Assembly: GCF_000165425.1 (NCBI RefSeq)
Contig: NW_001798983.1
Location: 189,259-253,258 of the forward strand
From: Paramecium tetraurelia
Taxonomy: Eukaryota > Ciliophora > Oligohymenophorea > Peniculida > Parameciidae
Direction of reading: 5' to 3'
Length of the DNA stretch: 64,000 nt
The translations under genes and the position numbers were made by a program. Every line of letters starts with the position of its first letter. The stretch's first letter is position 1. The notes under the pieces are model-generated. The model was given only the letters and a program-made list of their open reading frames with translations. It did not search any database and was not told where the DNA came from. This document shows, one piece after another, positions 11,608 through 23,100 of the stretch.

Positions 11608-13043
11608 ATGGGGAACTGCCAAAACTGTTTGTAATAAGAGTAAGAGCAAGTAGAAATTCAAATCAACAACCACACAGAGGAGGAAGTGTAAGCACCTTGT
11701 GAATAACCTCCTTTATTAAATTTAGATGTGAAAACTTGGTAAAAAGATTCTTACAGTCTTTACGATTATGAGAATAACACATTTATTCATTCTCAGCAAA
11801 TCCCTATTAATGGCACTAGCTATCTAACTTGCCAAGCTAATAAAGTTTTATATAATGAGGGGAGCTACTCCAAAAATAAGTAAGCGTTGTGGTTATATTT
11901 AGTGATAACAGCGATGAAATACTCCTTCTTCCACTTGAATATGATAACGAATCATTCCAATTAGTAAATTTACGCTACAGCAAGAGACTCTAAACTCAAG
12001 AACTTGCAGAAGACTATCAAAAAGAAGTATTCATTCTCCATCGATATCTCATTAGGAAGGAGATAAACTTTTATCTGAAAACCAAACCATTCACGCTGAC
12101 TTTCAATTGAGTTTTAATATACAGAAATTAAGAACTAACACTAATCGGCCATCGCCTAAGGGTTCCAAGATCTGGTTGGTTACTAGATCTATTTAAACTA
12201 ACAGCCTTAACGAAGGGTTGGTGCTCAAGATTGGAGATGTGATTAAATTAGGAAGAGTTAAATTAACAATTAAGGAAATTCAATTACACCATGAAACTAA
12301 TTAAGATTTATTGAATGAAGAATCCATCTGTTCAATTGAAGATAAAAATGAATTTACAAAACAATGTCGAATCTGTCTATCTACGGGGGAATCCACTCTA
12401 AATCCATTGATTGATCCCTGCAAATGCATTGGAAGTACTAAATATGTACATATCAATTGCTTGCTTAAATGGTATGGAATCTTATTCTATTTCAATTAGG
12501 ATTCAGCAAAGCTCTCATTTTAATAGCAATGCCTACTGTACTAGATTTATCTGGAAATCTTTGGAATGTGAAATATGTAAGTCTGTCTACCCTCCAGTTT
12601 TTGAGAGGAATGGAAAATAGTTCGACTTAATTGAATTAAGCAAACCTAAGGATAAACCATTCATCATCATGGAATTCCAAAAAAAGAGGCAAAATGAAAG
12701 TCCTCAATCAACTGATAGTAATGGATTGTATATTGTGAATTTCGGTTCAAAAAAAGAACTCAAAATTGGGAGAAATCATGAAGTTGAAATCAGTATTGCT
12801 GATATCAGTGTTAGCAGAGAACACGCTCATATTAAATTAGTTGATAATAAAATTATCTTATCAGATAAAAGATCCAAATTTGGAACTTTGGTACTCTTAC
12901 AAAAAAATATCACCCTCGCTCCACAATTATCAGGATTGGAATTGCAAATTAAACGTACTCTGATTAAATTGAATAATAATTTAATATCTTAAACAAGTCA
13001 GAAACAAAGAGATTTTGAATTATACTTAGGAAGAAATGAATGA
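11608..13043 (+). CDS. FHA / RING-CH (RINGv) / FHA protein with N-acylation motif
   Basis: Predicted 451-aa E3 ubiquitin ligase-like protein that also binds phosphothreonine. It starts MGNCQNC (Gly2 plus Cys: likely myristoylated and palmitoylated). A partial FHA-like stretch SKIWLVTRSIQTNS...LKIGDVIKLGRVKLTI precedes the RING-CH: CRIC, then DPCKCIGS, HINCLLKW and ECEICKS, giving the C4HC3 zinc ligands. A second, complete FHA follows with LKIGRNHEVEISIADISVSREHAHIKL, containing the phosphopeptide-binding GR, S and N/H signature. Three introns (23, 29 and 28 nt) leave 452 codons; the third splits the RING-CH. The order FHA-RINGv-FHA is uncommon outside ciliates as far as I know. Confidence 0.85.
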
Positions 13044-13287
13044 TACATCTATTATTATTAATATGATTGCTGTTGTATTAAGTATTACAATATGTATATT
13101 CTTATTAATTATCAAATGTCTAATTCAATATTCGATGTAGAATAAGGAATCTACTCATTTCTTGCTTTTTCCAATTAGCATTTGGGATATTCGGGTGAAT
13201 TCTATTACATTTAATAAATTGAATGCATTTTTTTAAATTTTATTTTAGATAGATTATTATGGAGATTTTTAATTTGATATCTTTTGA
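13036..13287 (+). CDS. Small membrane protein (tentative)
   Basis: An 83-codon open frame whose ATG overlaps the last codons of the FHA/RING-CH gene by 8 bp. Residues 9-32 form a strong hydrophobic segment (NMIAVVLSITICIFLLII). The rest is AT-rich and less convincing. Alternatively, it is chance 3' flank. Confidence 0.3.
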
Positions 13288-13509
13288 AAAACCGTAGATA
13301 AGACATCTATTAACTTAATTTAATTTGGCTTATATTTTGATTATACCTTTTTTAAAATAGTTTGTCGTGGTATTTCAATAGAAAATAACCGCAAATTATT
13401 CAATAATTTTTTGATTAATTTATTAATTATAATGAATTAATAAAAATATTTTTAAAAAATTTAAAAATGGTAATTAAAATTTCTTTTTTGAAAAAAAACA
13501 ATATTCTTT

Positions 13510-14037
13510 TCAAATACATCTATGACTTGACTTCATTAATTTTATTTATTCTTAAAGTACAGATGTAACCAAAACGAATTATATCTTTTTGAGATTTTCA
13601 AGCTCTTGTTAACAGTGTTCAAGTTTAGAATTAATTTCCTTTTCACTTTAAAATTATTTTTTTCGAAAGGCAGGTTATATTGATTTTATTTTATCGCTGA
13701 GTATTCTAAACTCCTTTTCTCTCTTCTCTATTTTCTCTTACTTGATTTCAGATTTGATAGATGATATTTGTTTAAGCAACTCAAGTTACTCCCCATAATC
13801 TTTCATAAACATGAAAAACATACCCTTATCTGTGTTTTTTATGTATCCAAATTATCGAAAGTTTTTGAGAACTAATTTCGCTGTGGAAAAATTGACTTTA
13901 CTTATTGCGGCTGCATCTTTTATAGTCTAGTTTTGGCAAAGTACTAATTAAAGAAATTAGACTTTTCTTTTAAATTTATCATGTCTTACTTTCTTCCTTT
14001 TCTCCTCTCTAAGATTAATTTTTTCTTGCTATAACAT
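13510..14037 (-). CDS. Unknown basic coiled-coil protein
   Basis: Intronless frame of 175 aa. It opens MLQQEKINLREEKRKKVR, a charged helix, has a middle part with KNFRQFGYIKNTDKGMFF, then a long heptad-like region (QLELLKQISSIKSEIKQEKI and onward) to the C-terminus. No known domain recognised. High Lys and Glu content distinguishes it from the AT-rich flanks. Structural or adaptor role is only a guess. Confidence 0.6.
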
Positions 14038-14592
14038 AAATAAAACAAAAATGAAATAATTATTTTTTAAAAAAATTCTGCTAAGTTAACCAATTAACTA
14101 ACTTTAGAAAATTCAAATATCAAGTTTCGTCTGGTGATTTTGAGTATCCTTAATTTTTCGACATAAATCAAAACTTTAAATATATGTTTATGATTACTGG
14201 CTAAATTCAAATTATCAATCAATACTTATTGTACTTGAAAAAATATGGGTATAATATTGACCTTTGATTCCAAAATAAAGTTAATAAATAGTAAGAAAAG
14301 AATTCTATATCGAGCCAATTGTATTGCTCTTCTGGATTATTTTATACTTAAAAGTGAAAAAATGTTTATCACCTTATTAATTTTCTTAAAAATAAAATGA
14401 CCTATTCATTATACTAAATTACTTTATTAAAAAATTATGATTACTGCAGGAACTTTGGTAATTTCTCATATTTAAATAACGTATAAAACTTAAACTAAAA
14501 ATATTAGGTTTAGCGATTATTTTGCATTATTAACAAATTGGATTCAACTTTATGAAAATCTATGGAGACTATTTAGTTTTTGATCAATTTTA

Positions 14593-14654
14593 TATAGCAA
14601 TGAAGATTATAAATTTTTCATCCTAAATTGTAATCACTTTTGAATAGATGGTCT
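14593..14654 (+). repeat. 62-bp direct repeat, copy A
   Basis: Identical to 15345-15406 except for one A/G difference near the start. The copies are 752 bp apart in the same orientation. One frame reads EDYKFFILNCNHF before a TGA. Confidence 0.85.
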
Positions 14655-15344
14655 TATTATTTTCCAAATTTAAAGTTAATCAAAGTAAAAGTTTTAATAT
14701 ACTCGATCAGGCTTTTCCTGTATGACATTTCGATAAAATAAATTATCTTTATTAAACAAAGGATTAATTATAACAATAAATTATGGAATAGTTAATTGCT
14801 TTAGAGGATAAAATCAAAGTATTAAATCTGTCTTGAGGTTGTCCTTCAAGTTTTTTATAATTTTGAATAATTAGAAGCAAAGGATTAATATATTACTCAT
14901 GGAATAACTAGCAATTGAAGTAATCAGAGGACCAACTTTTAGATAAATTAAAACCCGCCTTAAAAAAGTAAAGCATCATTTTAATCTAAATTTTAACATA
15001 TGAAACTTATAGAAGGACTTTATTCTTAGACAAATTCTCTTTCTGAAATACTTGAAAAGATATCAAGAAAATATCTTAATCTGATAATCTTTTCTAAATA
15101 AGAAAATGTTATTTTTAGAAAACATGTAATAAATATTTCGGGAGGACTTTAATAAACAAATTTATCAATTTTAGCTTCCACAGAAAAGTGCTGGTACATT
15201 TCTATTCTTTATGATTTAATAGAAAATAAAGCTTCAAGTTCATAATACATTTCTATATAATATCTAATTGTCAATAAATTGATAGAAATTTTGATTTAGG
15301 TTTGAACTCATCAATATTTCTCATGATTGAATATAAAAAGAAAG

Positions 15345-15406
15345 TATAGCAGTGAAGATTATAAATTTTTCATCCTAAATTGTAATCACTTTTGAATAGA
15401 TGGTCT
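15345..15406 (+). repeat. 62-bp direct repeat, copy B
   Basis: Partner of the copy at 14593-14654, with a single mismatch and sharp loss of similarity on both sides. Confidence 0.85.
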
Positions 15407-15468
15407 AAAGAAAGTATGAAAAATTTAGAAATTGAATAGCTGATATTTGAACTACTGTCAGATAACTA

Positions 15469-17760
15469 TCAATTCTATTTTTCAATTTAATTATCACATG
15501 ATAATATCCTTATTTTAATATATAATTCATTCAGGTTTAGGATGATAACAATCAAATAAATAAAAATACTAAAGATCTATTGTTGAAGAAAAGAATGCAT
15601 GACATTTTCAGAATACCAAAAGCTGAATATAAGACGAATTTAATAACTAAACTACATTGATCTTGGAACAATTTCAGTATAATTAATTTCATGGTTCAGA
15701 TAATGATAACACTCAAAAGTTATAGTATATTACAGATTTACTCTTTAAGAAAAGAATGCATAGACATTATCTATCTAGGAAATGTTTAGTTGGTACAACG
15801 AATTTTATAAATAAACTACATTCCTCCTTTATTAAATTCTATGGTAATATACTTTATTTTAGAAATTCCCTTGATTTAATAATAATGATTACCATTTTCT
15901 TTCCTCGAAATCTAAAACTAAAGATTTGCCTGATATTCTTAGTGAATTTTCATTCATATGGAACAGCCTATTTAAGAAATATTTATTCTTTTCAGATCCT
16001 CTTTAGATAGATAATCCAGAATATTGTTAAAATTTTTCAAATATGATTCCTTAGGTGTTTAGTGATTAGTCTTGTGGAATAATGACTTTATCTTATTATG
16101 ATTTGAGTTTAATGTCATCCTCAGATTCATCATCCTCACTCATTGAATCTTCAAAGGAGTATCCTAAGTTGGTATGATATTATTTACTAAGATAATCTTT
16201 ATCAGTAGTTAATTGATTGTCTTGATTACTTGTATATCTATATTTCTCACTATGGAATTGATTTTATTCAGCCAATAATCTCCTGGCTCTAAGTTTTCTC
16301 AATTCTTCTTCGTGAATTTCTTGTTACTTAGAATTGACCATAGTTTACTTTCTATGAACATCAGGGGATTCATTTTCTTCAACATTCTTATTATTTTTAA
16401 TTCGTTATCTTTTCCTTGTATAATTATCTCCAAGTAAGATGTCTTCGTCTTTGATAACAGATATTTAAGCATCTGCCTTTGTTATGAATTCTACTAGATC
16501 ATCATTTAATTTGATGGATTCCTCATTTTGAAATGTTTTGTGTAATTTACTATTTTTGAATTCTTACTAATGTTCTTTTTCAAGTTGAATAAGATCACTG
16601 GCCAAAAATCCAACAACAGAATTCTATAGATTATTGTTTGAATATTGAATGAATGTGTATTGTTCTGTTGTTATATTGGACTACATATTATTGTATTTGA
16701 TATTTGATACTTCCTCAGAATAAATCTTCGATCTATTTTCTGTTGATGATTTTGTTGATTCAGAAATTGCACTATAATTTTATACAAAAACTGAGGATTT
16801 GCCATCATAGTTCCTTCTCTTGGCTTTGGTCTCTAGGGAATTCAGAAATTAAGTCTTCTTTGACTTTTCTAATAGTGACTTATCTTGCACATCTACTTTG
16901 TAGAGACTCTCCTATTTATTGGATGTCATGAGTTATTTTAGGATTTCGGAATCTTCAAATTCAAATTGGTCTCCACCCTATTTGTCATCATTTAAATAAG
17001 CGTCAATATATTTTTTAGCCAATTCATTTTCTGCCAGAATCTTCTTGACCCACTGATTTTCCAATTACCCAAATTGCTAATCAAGATCTTTTAGTAGTTG
17101 CAGAGTAGGCTTATCGTACATGTGATAGATGAAATAGTAAATCTTGCCTATGAGAGTAGGATTCTGACTGACCAGCGGCTTTAGGACTTTAAGCATTTGT
17201 CCTTAAAGTTTGGCCAATTCGTCAAAGGACACATACAAGGCATCTTGATATCTCTCAGCAAGAGTCTTGATTGTGAATTTGTTTGACAGTCTGATTTATT
17301 CGGTTGCGAGGGATTTTGGTTAAATCACATTTTAGTTCAAACTAATCAAGAATTTGTAGAGACGTATGAAACTAGCATACAATCTATATTCGAGGAAATT
17401 GGGAATGAAATTCAAATTCCAAAACATTATGGAATAGATCTTTTCACAATCAATGAATGCAATCACACTCCTCACCCATCTTAGAAAGGGCTCCTTTGAG
17501 TTATCGAGTAAAGGTAAGATGAAGGTTGAAATGATCAAGTGATTTTTCTGCAATGTCTACTACAATACCTTATGCACATTATCTAATGACAATTGAGGTT
17601 CATTGGGAAGCAGGTTGAAATCAGGATTAACAATCTAAACAAAGCTGATTCATGATACCAACTGATTCAGGAAATCATAGTATGGAACTTTGAAGAAATC
17701 CTTATCGAAAGACTCTTGATCATACTTTGAAAACCAATGGTCATAACTATTATCCATCAT
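15469..17760 (-). CDS. Large unknown protein; 3' end uncertain
   Basis: A long reverse-strand protein beginning MMDNSYDHWFSKYDQESFDK with one 24-nt intron early in the gene (GTATCA...TTTAG). Residues 30-250 look helical (for instance ISTFILPLLDNSKEPFLRWV and LKPLVSQNPTLIGKIYYFIY); the second half is polar with acidic and Arg-rich parts (SEDDESEDDIKL, ELRKLRARRLLAEQ). No known domain recognised. The frame stays open to TGA at 15469 (755 codons), but from about 15880 downwards composition turns Ile/Tyr/Asn-rich and the DNA contains degenerate repeats, so the true stop may lie nearer 15900 after an unrecognised intron. Confidence 0.6.
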
Positions 17761-17902
17761 TAATTTAATTGCATATATAAAATTCAACTGCCAAAGTCAT
17801 ATTTCAAAGACAAACCCTGTACCGAACTCAATTGTGTACTCATATCATTTCCAAGCATTCATTAATATATATAATATTATTTATTTATATATATAATCCC
17901 AT

Positions 17903-19332
17903 ATGAAAATGAAAAAAGCAACTGATGCTGCTTAATGTATAAGTTCAATCTCTATCCATAGTTGAGAATGAATACCTCGCCTTCTAAGAAGATAAGTTGT
18001 TAGCCAAGATGAGGAAAAAACAAGTATGACTTCAATTATAATGGAGGAACGAGAATTGGAGTAATTGAAATTGTATGAGCAATAAAAAGCAGAATAGGAG
18101 AAACGTAAGTTCTCCATCATCGAATAGACCAAATCCAAACAATAGTAAATTGAATAGACTCTGAAGGAGAAGAAATTATTGGTAACATTGAGTCGATATC
18201 ATTTTCAGATAGAGTTGAAGAAGAAAGAGAAAGAGAAGGAGAAGTTGCTTAAAATCAAAAAGATAGAACAAGAACATTTGAAGGAATTAGCCTAAAATGA
18301 TATATCAAAGGATGATTTTATGGAGTAACTTAATAGCAATTAAAATAAAGAGGAAACTATTTTGACCAATCGAAATAAGAAATCTAATGTTAAAAAGTAT
18401 TACTTGCAATCCATTTTAGAATAGCTGAAGGAATAGTCAAAACTCAATAGGAGGAGATTCTAATCAAAAAAATGCAATTGGATAAGAATTAGAAAGAGTA
18501 GGAGGAATTGTGGAAGGAATTGAATGACAAAAAAGAATAGCTATTTAATGAGTTGAAATTGGCGAAGAAGAAATAAATTAAGAAGATCAAATAGAGAAAT
18601 GAGGAAGAGAAAAATGCATATTATCAAGAATAACTATAGAAGATAGAATAATATAAGAAGAAATTAGATGACATCGAACTTAATCAATTAACCAAACAGG
18701 AATTATTAGAACAGAAGAAAAAGGAAAAGTTAGAAAAATTGAAAAAAGTTATGGTATTGATCTCTCATTTATTGAAAATTAGCAAAACTATAAGAAAATT
18801 ATGTCTGAAAAAAGTGAGAAGGCTTAATTGAAAGTATAATAAGTTGAAGAGAAGATCAATCTGATATAGGAGAGAATGAAATAGGCAGAAGATAACATAG
18901 AGTAATATGAAAAGGATAAAAGTAATCACAGGAAGAATGTACTCTAAAAATAATTAACAGTAGATTAAATCAAAGAACGGCAACATTCTAAATAATAAGA
19001 ATGAAACATTTCAAGAGAAGTTAAGATAAAAGGATGAGGAGCATTTAAAATCTATTACTGAAACTTAATCCTTATCTAGATTAAAGTAAGAGCAGGAAAG
19101 GCAGAAGAAGGAAGAATAGATTAAGGAACATAAAAAAAAAGCTGCAGAAATACTTAAAGATATTGTGGAAACAAAAAATAAAAAATTATAGGAGAAACTA
19201 GAAAAGGCACAACAATTTAAGGATGATAAAGAGAAATTATTCTAGTAACAATAAATGCTAGCCAAAGACATTGAGCGTTAAAAAAAATAAATATTACTGA
19301 AGAGTCCTAAAAACAATCATGTAGATTAATGA
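17903..19332 (+). CDS. Long coiled-coil protein
   Basis: Predicted 435-aa protein, nearly all charged alpha-helix: for example LEQLKLYEQQKAEQEKRKF, KELNDKKEQLFNELKLAKKK and QEEIQKIEQYKKKLDDIE-like repeats. It begins MKMKKATDAAQFENEYLAFQ. Five introns (25, 23, 23, 29 and 22 nt) are required; each removes a TGA or corrects the frame, and the remainder is exactly 436 codons. No enzymatic motif seen. Such proteins in ciliates are often cytoskeletal or basal-body components, but nothing here proves that. Confidence 0.75.
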
Positions 19333-19380
19333 ATGTTAATTTTAGTTATATATTAAATTGTATAAAATATAAAAAAATTA

Positions 19381-19810
19381 ATGTAGTAGTAATAATAATA
19401 GCAATAATAGCCGAGAGCAAGAACAAAAGAAAGATATGTTTTTGAAGCAATGAATCTAGTTAAATTGTGGAGGTTTAAGATTTACTTACTCTAAATTAGA
19501 TAGATTTATGAAACTGAGACAAGAGTTGTAGATGGAAGAACTGTAAGAATTACATTAGATCAAGCAGCTGAATTGGTGGGATGTCCAAGGAAAACCCTTG
19601 AAGATTATTATTATCTATTGAAAAAGGCTTAAAATTTAGGTAATTTGCATATAATCTTATTTAGTTAATCTCGAGGAGAGAAAAAATGAAAAAATGGGTT
19701 TTATAAGGAAAATTTGTAGAGAAAATAAAAAGCAGCAATAATAATTATAGCAGGAAGAAGAATTTTATCAAATAAATTAATTTTAAATGGACGAGATTCA
19801 TGATGATTGA
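19381..19810 (+). CDS. PolyQ helix-turn-helix-like protein
   Basis: Protein of about 125 aa. It starts with Met and nine Gln, mostly TAG/TAA codons, then PRARTKERYVFEAMNLVKLW. The conserved-looking core contains VVDGRTVRITLDQAAELVGC and PRKTLEDYYYLLKKAQN, which has the shape of a helix-turn-helix (a resolvase/MerR-like Leu-x-x-Ala-A-x-x-x-G-x-P-x-x-T-L pattern), so DNA binding is possible. Two introns: a 27-nt intron that keeps the frame and a 25-nt intron. The C-terminus is Gln/Glu-rich. The in-phase 27-nt intron could alternatively be read through. Confidence 0.65.
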
Positions 19811-19841
19811 TATAATAGTTAAAACACTTTAAATTAATATT

Positions 19842-20097
19842 ATGTGCTTTTATCAATAATATCCACAACACATGTATTCATAACAATGGTCTTACTATAA
19901 GAAAATTAATTCTGTAAGTTTATAAGTGCAAAATATAATTCAATTTTAAATATCAGGCAATAAGTAACTATCGATATCAGTTTCTCTTTTTCAGTCATTC
20001 TGATGACATTAAACAAAGAGGTTTCTCATCTCCTTTGTTTATTGGTTCAGAAATCTCTATGTAAACGAATGTATCACAGCTTAAATTGGAATATTGA
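19842..20097 (+). CDS. Small unknown protein (tentative)
   Basis: Short gene of about 74 aa, MCFYQQYPQHMYSQQWSYYK at the start and RGFSSPLFIGSEISMQTNVS near the end. One 31-nt intron ending TTTTTCAG gives an open frame; a second splicing option exists. It lies 31 bp after the polyQ gene. No known family. Confidence 0.4.
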
Positions 20098-20176
20098 CTT
20101 TTACATAAATTATATGATAATCGAAAGTAATTATAATAAAGTTAATTGAGCTTAAGTTATAGTAGATATTTTAATT

Positions 20177-23100
20177 ATGAATCTGATTTCATTGTTGTTA
20201 TTTGTTGCATTACTAACGACTCCTTGTTTTTAGAAATGCAGCTAAAAAGTAGATTCCCTCACAGTCTATGCAACAAAGGATGAAAAATTGAATTGGAATT
20301 TGATGGATGAATTCTTTAATGGAGCAGGGTTGACATTCTCCTTAAGTGATATCTAATAAAACTAATTCAAGATAGTAGAACCAGTTGAAAACACAGGCGG
20401 TTCAGCTTTATATTCTTAGGGTAATCAGAAATTATTAATATTATTAGCTGCCACTAAGATTGTATCATCAAGAGCACTAAAGTCAAATAAATATTGGGTG
20501 AATTCATTCGTATTTTTAAACAAGGGAACGACATCAATAACTTTGGGAATAGCATACGGGTATAAGGAATAATTAATAATATAGAGAGGCAGGTCAGAGC
20601 GTGGTAGCTCCAAAGTTTGATGAGGTTGTGACTTTGAATACGATTGAGGACAGTTTGGATTGTTATGATTTAGAAATTATAGCTGATAAAACCTTTATAG
20701 TGGATTGTTCAAAAAAAGTAAAGGGTGCAATAAAAAATGTATTATATTATGTGAATGATGGAGATTCATATGAATATTTGATAGAAGATGCATTAGTACA
20801 AGCAAACCATGGGCGTATGCTAGGTTAATACAAAGTGAAGGGATAAGGTGAAAAGGAATACAGGTATTTGGTGAGAGCAACTGCATCATATTCAATGTCT
20901 AAAGATGGTTCTTTGGGTGGAGATTCGTTGTTGGAGGTGTTCTTATTGAATGATAAGGGTTAGCCATCTAATACAGGATATGTTTTGGACGGAGTGACTA
21001 TGGCTTTGTTGTTGGACAAATACTATGATTTTGAGTTCAATATAGTGGATATGAAGGTGTTGGAGAATGGAGATATTTATTTATTGGATGCTTAATATGA
21101 CATATTCATAGTGAATTTCATTCCGAATGGCACATTCTCATTGAAGAATTCTATTGATACAGGAATGAGTTTTGCTTATGCATTTGATAGAAACATCTTC
21201 TTGAGAAGGGATGGGACTTACACTGAGAATATTGCTGTATTAGGTTATGGATTTGTTGAATTAATTGTAGATGGTTAATTACAATCAGAATACAAATTGC
21301 CTATAGGGATTCATTATACATTCCCAGCTAATGTTGATTTATCTTAAGAATTCATAGTTGTCAGACATGAAGATGCCACTTATCTTTTTGATATAGATGC
21401 AAAATCCAAAGACTTATTACAATTACAAGTGATTCCATAAACTAGTTATGTTATGATTAATCCATTCTTGCCAGATATTATAGTGTTGACTTTGGATACT
21501 GCCTACAGATACACCTTATCATAAGGATATCTTTAATACAAGGGTTCTGAGGACGTGTAAGAAAAGAAGATGATTGAAGTAATAGCAACAAGTGTCGACC
21601 AAACTTGTAAGGTTCAACTTACATATCAGATTATCGAGAGTGATGATAAACAACTATACAAATACAGTGACACCCTCACTCCATTCCCAAATCAAGTAAC
21701 TGAAGATGCACAACCTTTCTAATTGAATGTGCTAACAAGTGGCCCAAATGAATAATACAAACAAATTGTAGGAAGGAAACAGGATGGAACTGCTGTGACA
21801 GTTTAATTGAAAACTTATTGGGAGTTGAATTTCCCTTAAGAGTTACAAAAAGACCTATTATTCCATGATGTGTTGGTTGGAACTCAATCATCATATTTCT
21901 ATTTGGCTCAATAGAATAAAGATGGCAAATTAACTATTCTCAAGGTTATTCATGATTCGATCTTCAATGGTGATGTTACTTATGAGAAGGTCTTTGATAG
22001 TGTGAGTATTGGTACTAAATTGACTAAATCAACATTCTAAATGTGGGAATGTGAATGTCCCAAATTCCACTTTGCTTATGTTGAAAATAGACAAGTTAAT
22101 CTTAAAGTATTCTCTGATAATTAAGTCAAAGATATTAAAACGATCCCATTTGAGAATGGTCTTAGCATATTGTTCTTAAAGAATTATCTGTTCCTATTGT
22201 AAAATGCCAATGTTCATGCCTATACAGAACATGGAGACTTTGTTAAGTCTGTTGATTTGGATTTATTAGTAGAGTAAGGTTACAAGGGAACATGGGCACC
22301 CAAGAAGATATATGGAAATAGAAAAATAAGAGAAAATCTTATATTTGTGGTTCATCAAGATCACATCACGCTAATTGATTTTCATATCTCATACACTTTC
22401 ATCAAGTAAATTGCTATAGATGAATCTGATAATATCGAAATTGCTATTGGAGCAGAGACCTTTTTCATAATCACTAACTAAGTTATTGAATATGATTTTG
22501 ATAGATTGAACAATATTTATTAGACCAAAACAGTCTAATTATATGATTTTGAATTAGTCTAGCCTATCCTAGGTGATTTCTGTTCAGACACAGGTTATCT
22601 CTTTGTACTTGCTAAAACTAAGAGTTAAACAATAAAAGAGGACACTAATAAGTATCACCTTTTGGTTATTCAACCTAATACACTTTAACATGAAGCATTA
22701 TTCTAAGCAGTACCCATAGATGAACCATAATTAATTTCAACATAAGGAACTTCATCTCAAATGTATGTCTATCTCCAAACTAAGACTTCCACTCATGTCT
22801 ACGCTATGTTGACTAATCCTGTCTTAATTATTGAACCTTCTATCAATGATCCATAATTCGCAGCATCAGTTGATGTTTCTGTCATGATCTATAACTTTGA
22901 TGACACACCTTCCATCACTATTAAATAGCCTATCAAAGTTATCAATACATAGACTAAATTGTACATTGATAAAAATAAATTCAAAGCTAGTTCAATTGAA
23001 ATAGATTCTAAAGACTACGTTAAAAAAGAGAAGAAATTAGGAAGTGATTGGTATAGTGGTCAAATCTCTCAATTCCAAATTATCTGTGAATAATGCAATA

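Larger units (their letters stand above)
14038..15468. other. AT-rich stretch with a duplicated 62-bp segment
   Basis: No gene model holds on either strand. The stretch carries two nearly identical 62-bp copies (given separately), suggesting decayed duplicated sequence rather than plain spacer. Confidence 0.45.

Noticed and set aside
17932-18138. Reverse-strand frame inside the coiled-coil gene
   Set aside because: Shadow of the plus-strand gene, which has five consistent introns.
18200-19300. Repeated GAG/AAG-rich DNA as a simple-sequence repeat
   Set aside because: It encodes coiled-coil heptads; there is no regular DNA period.
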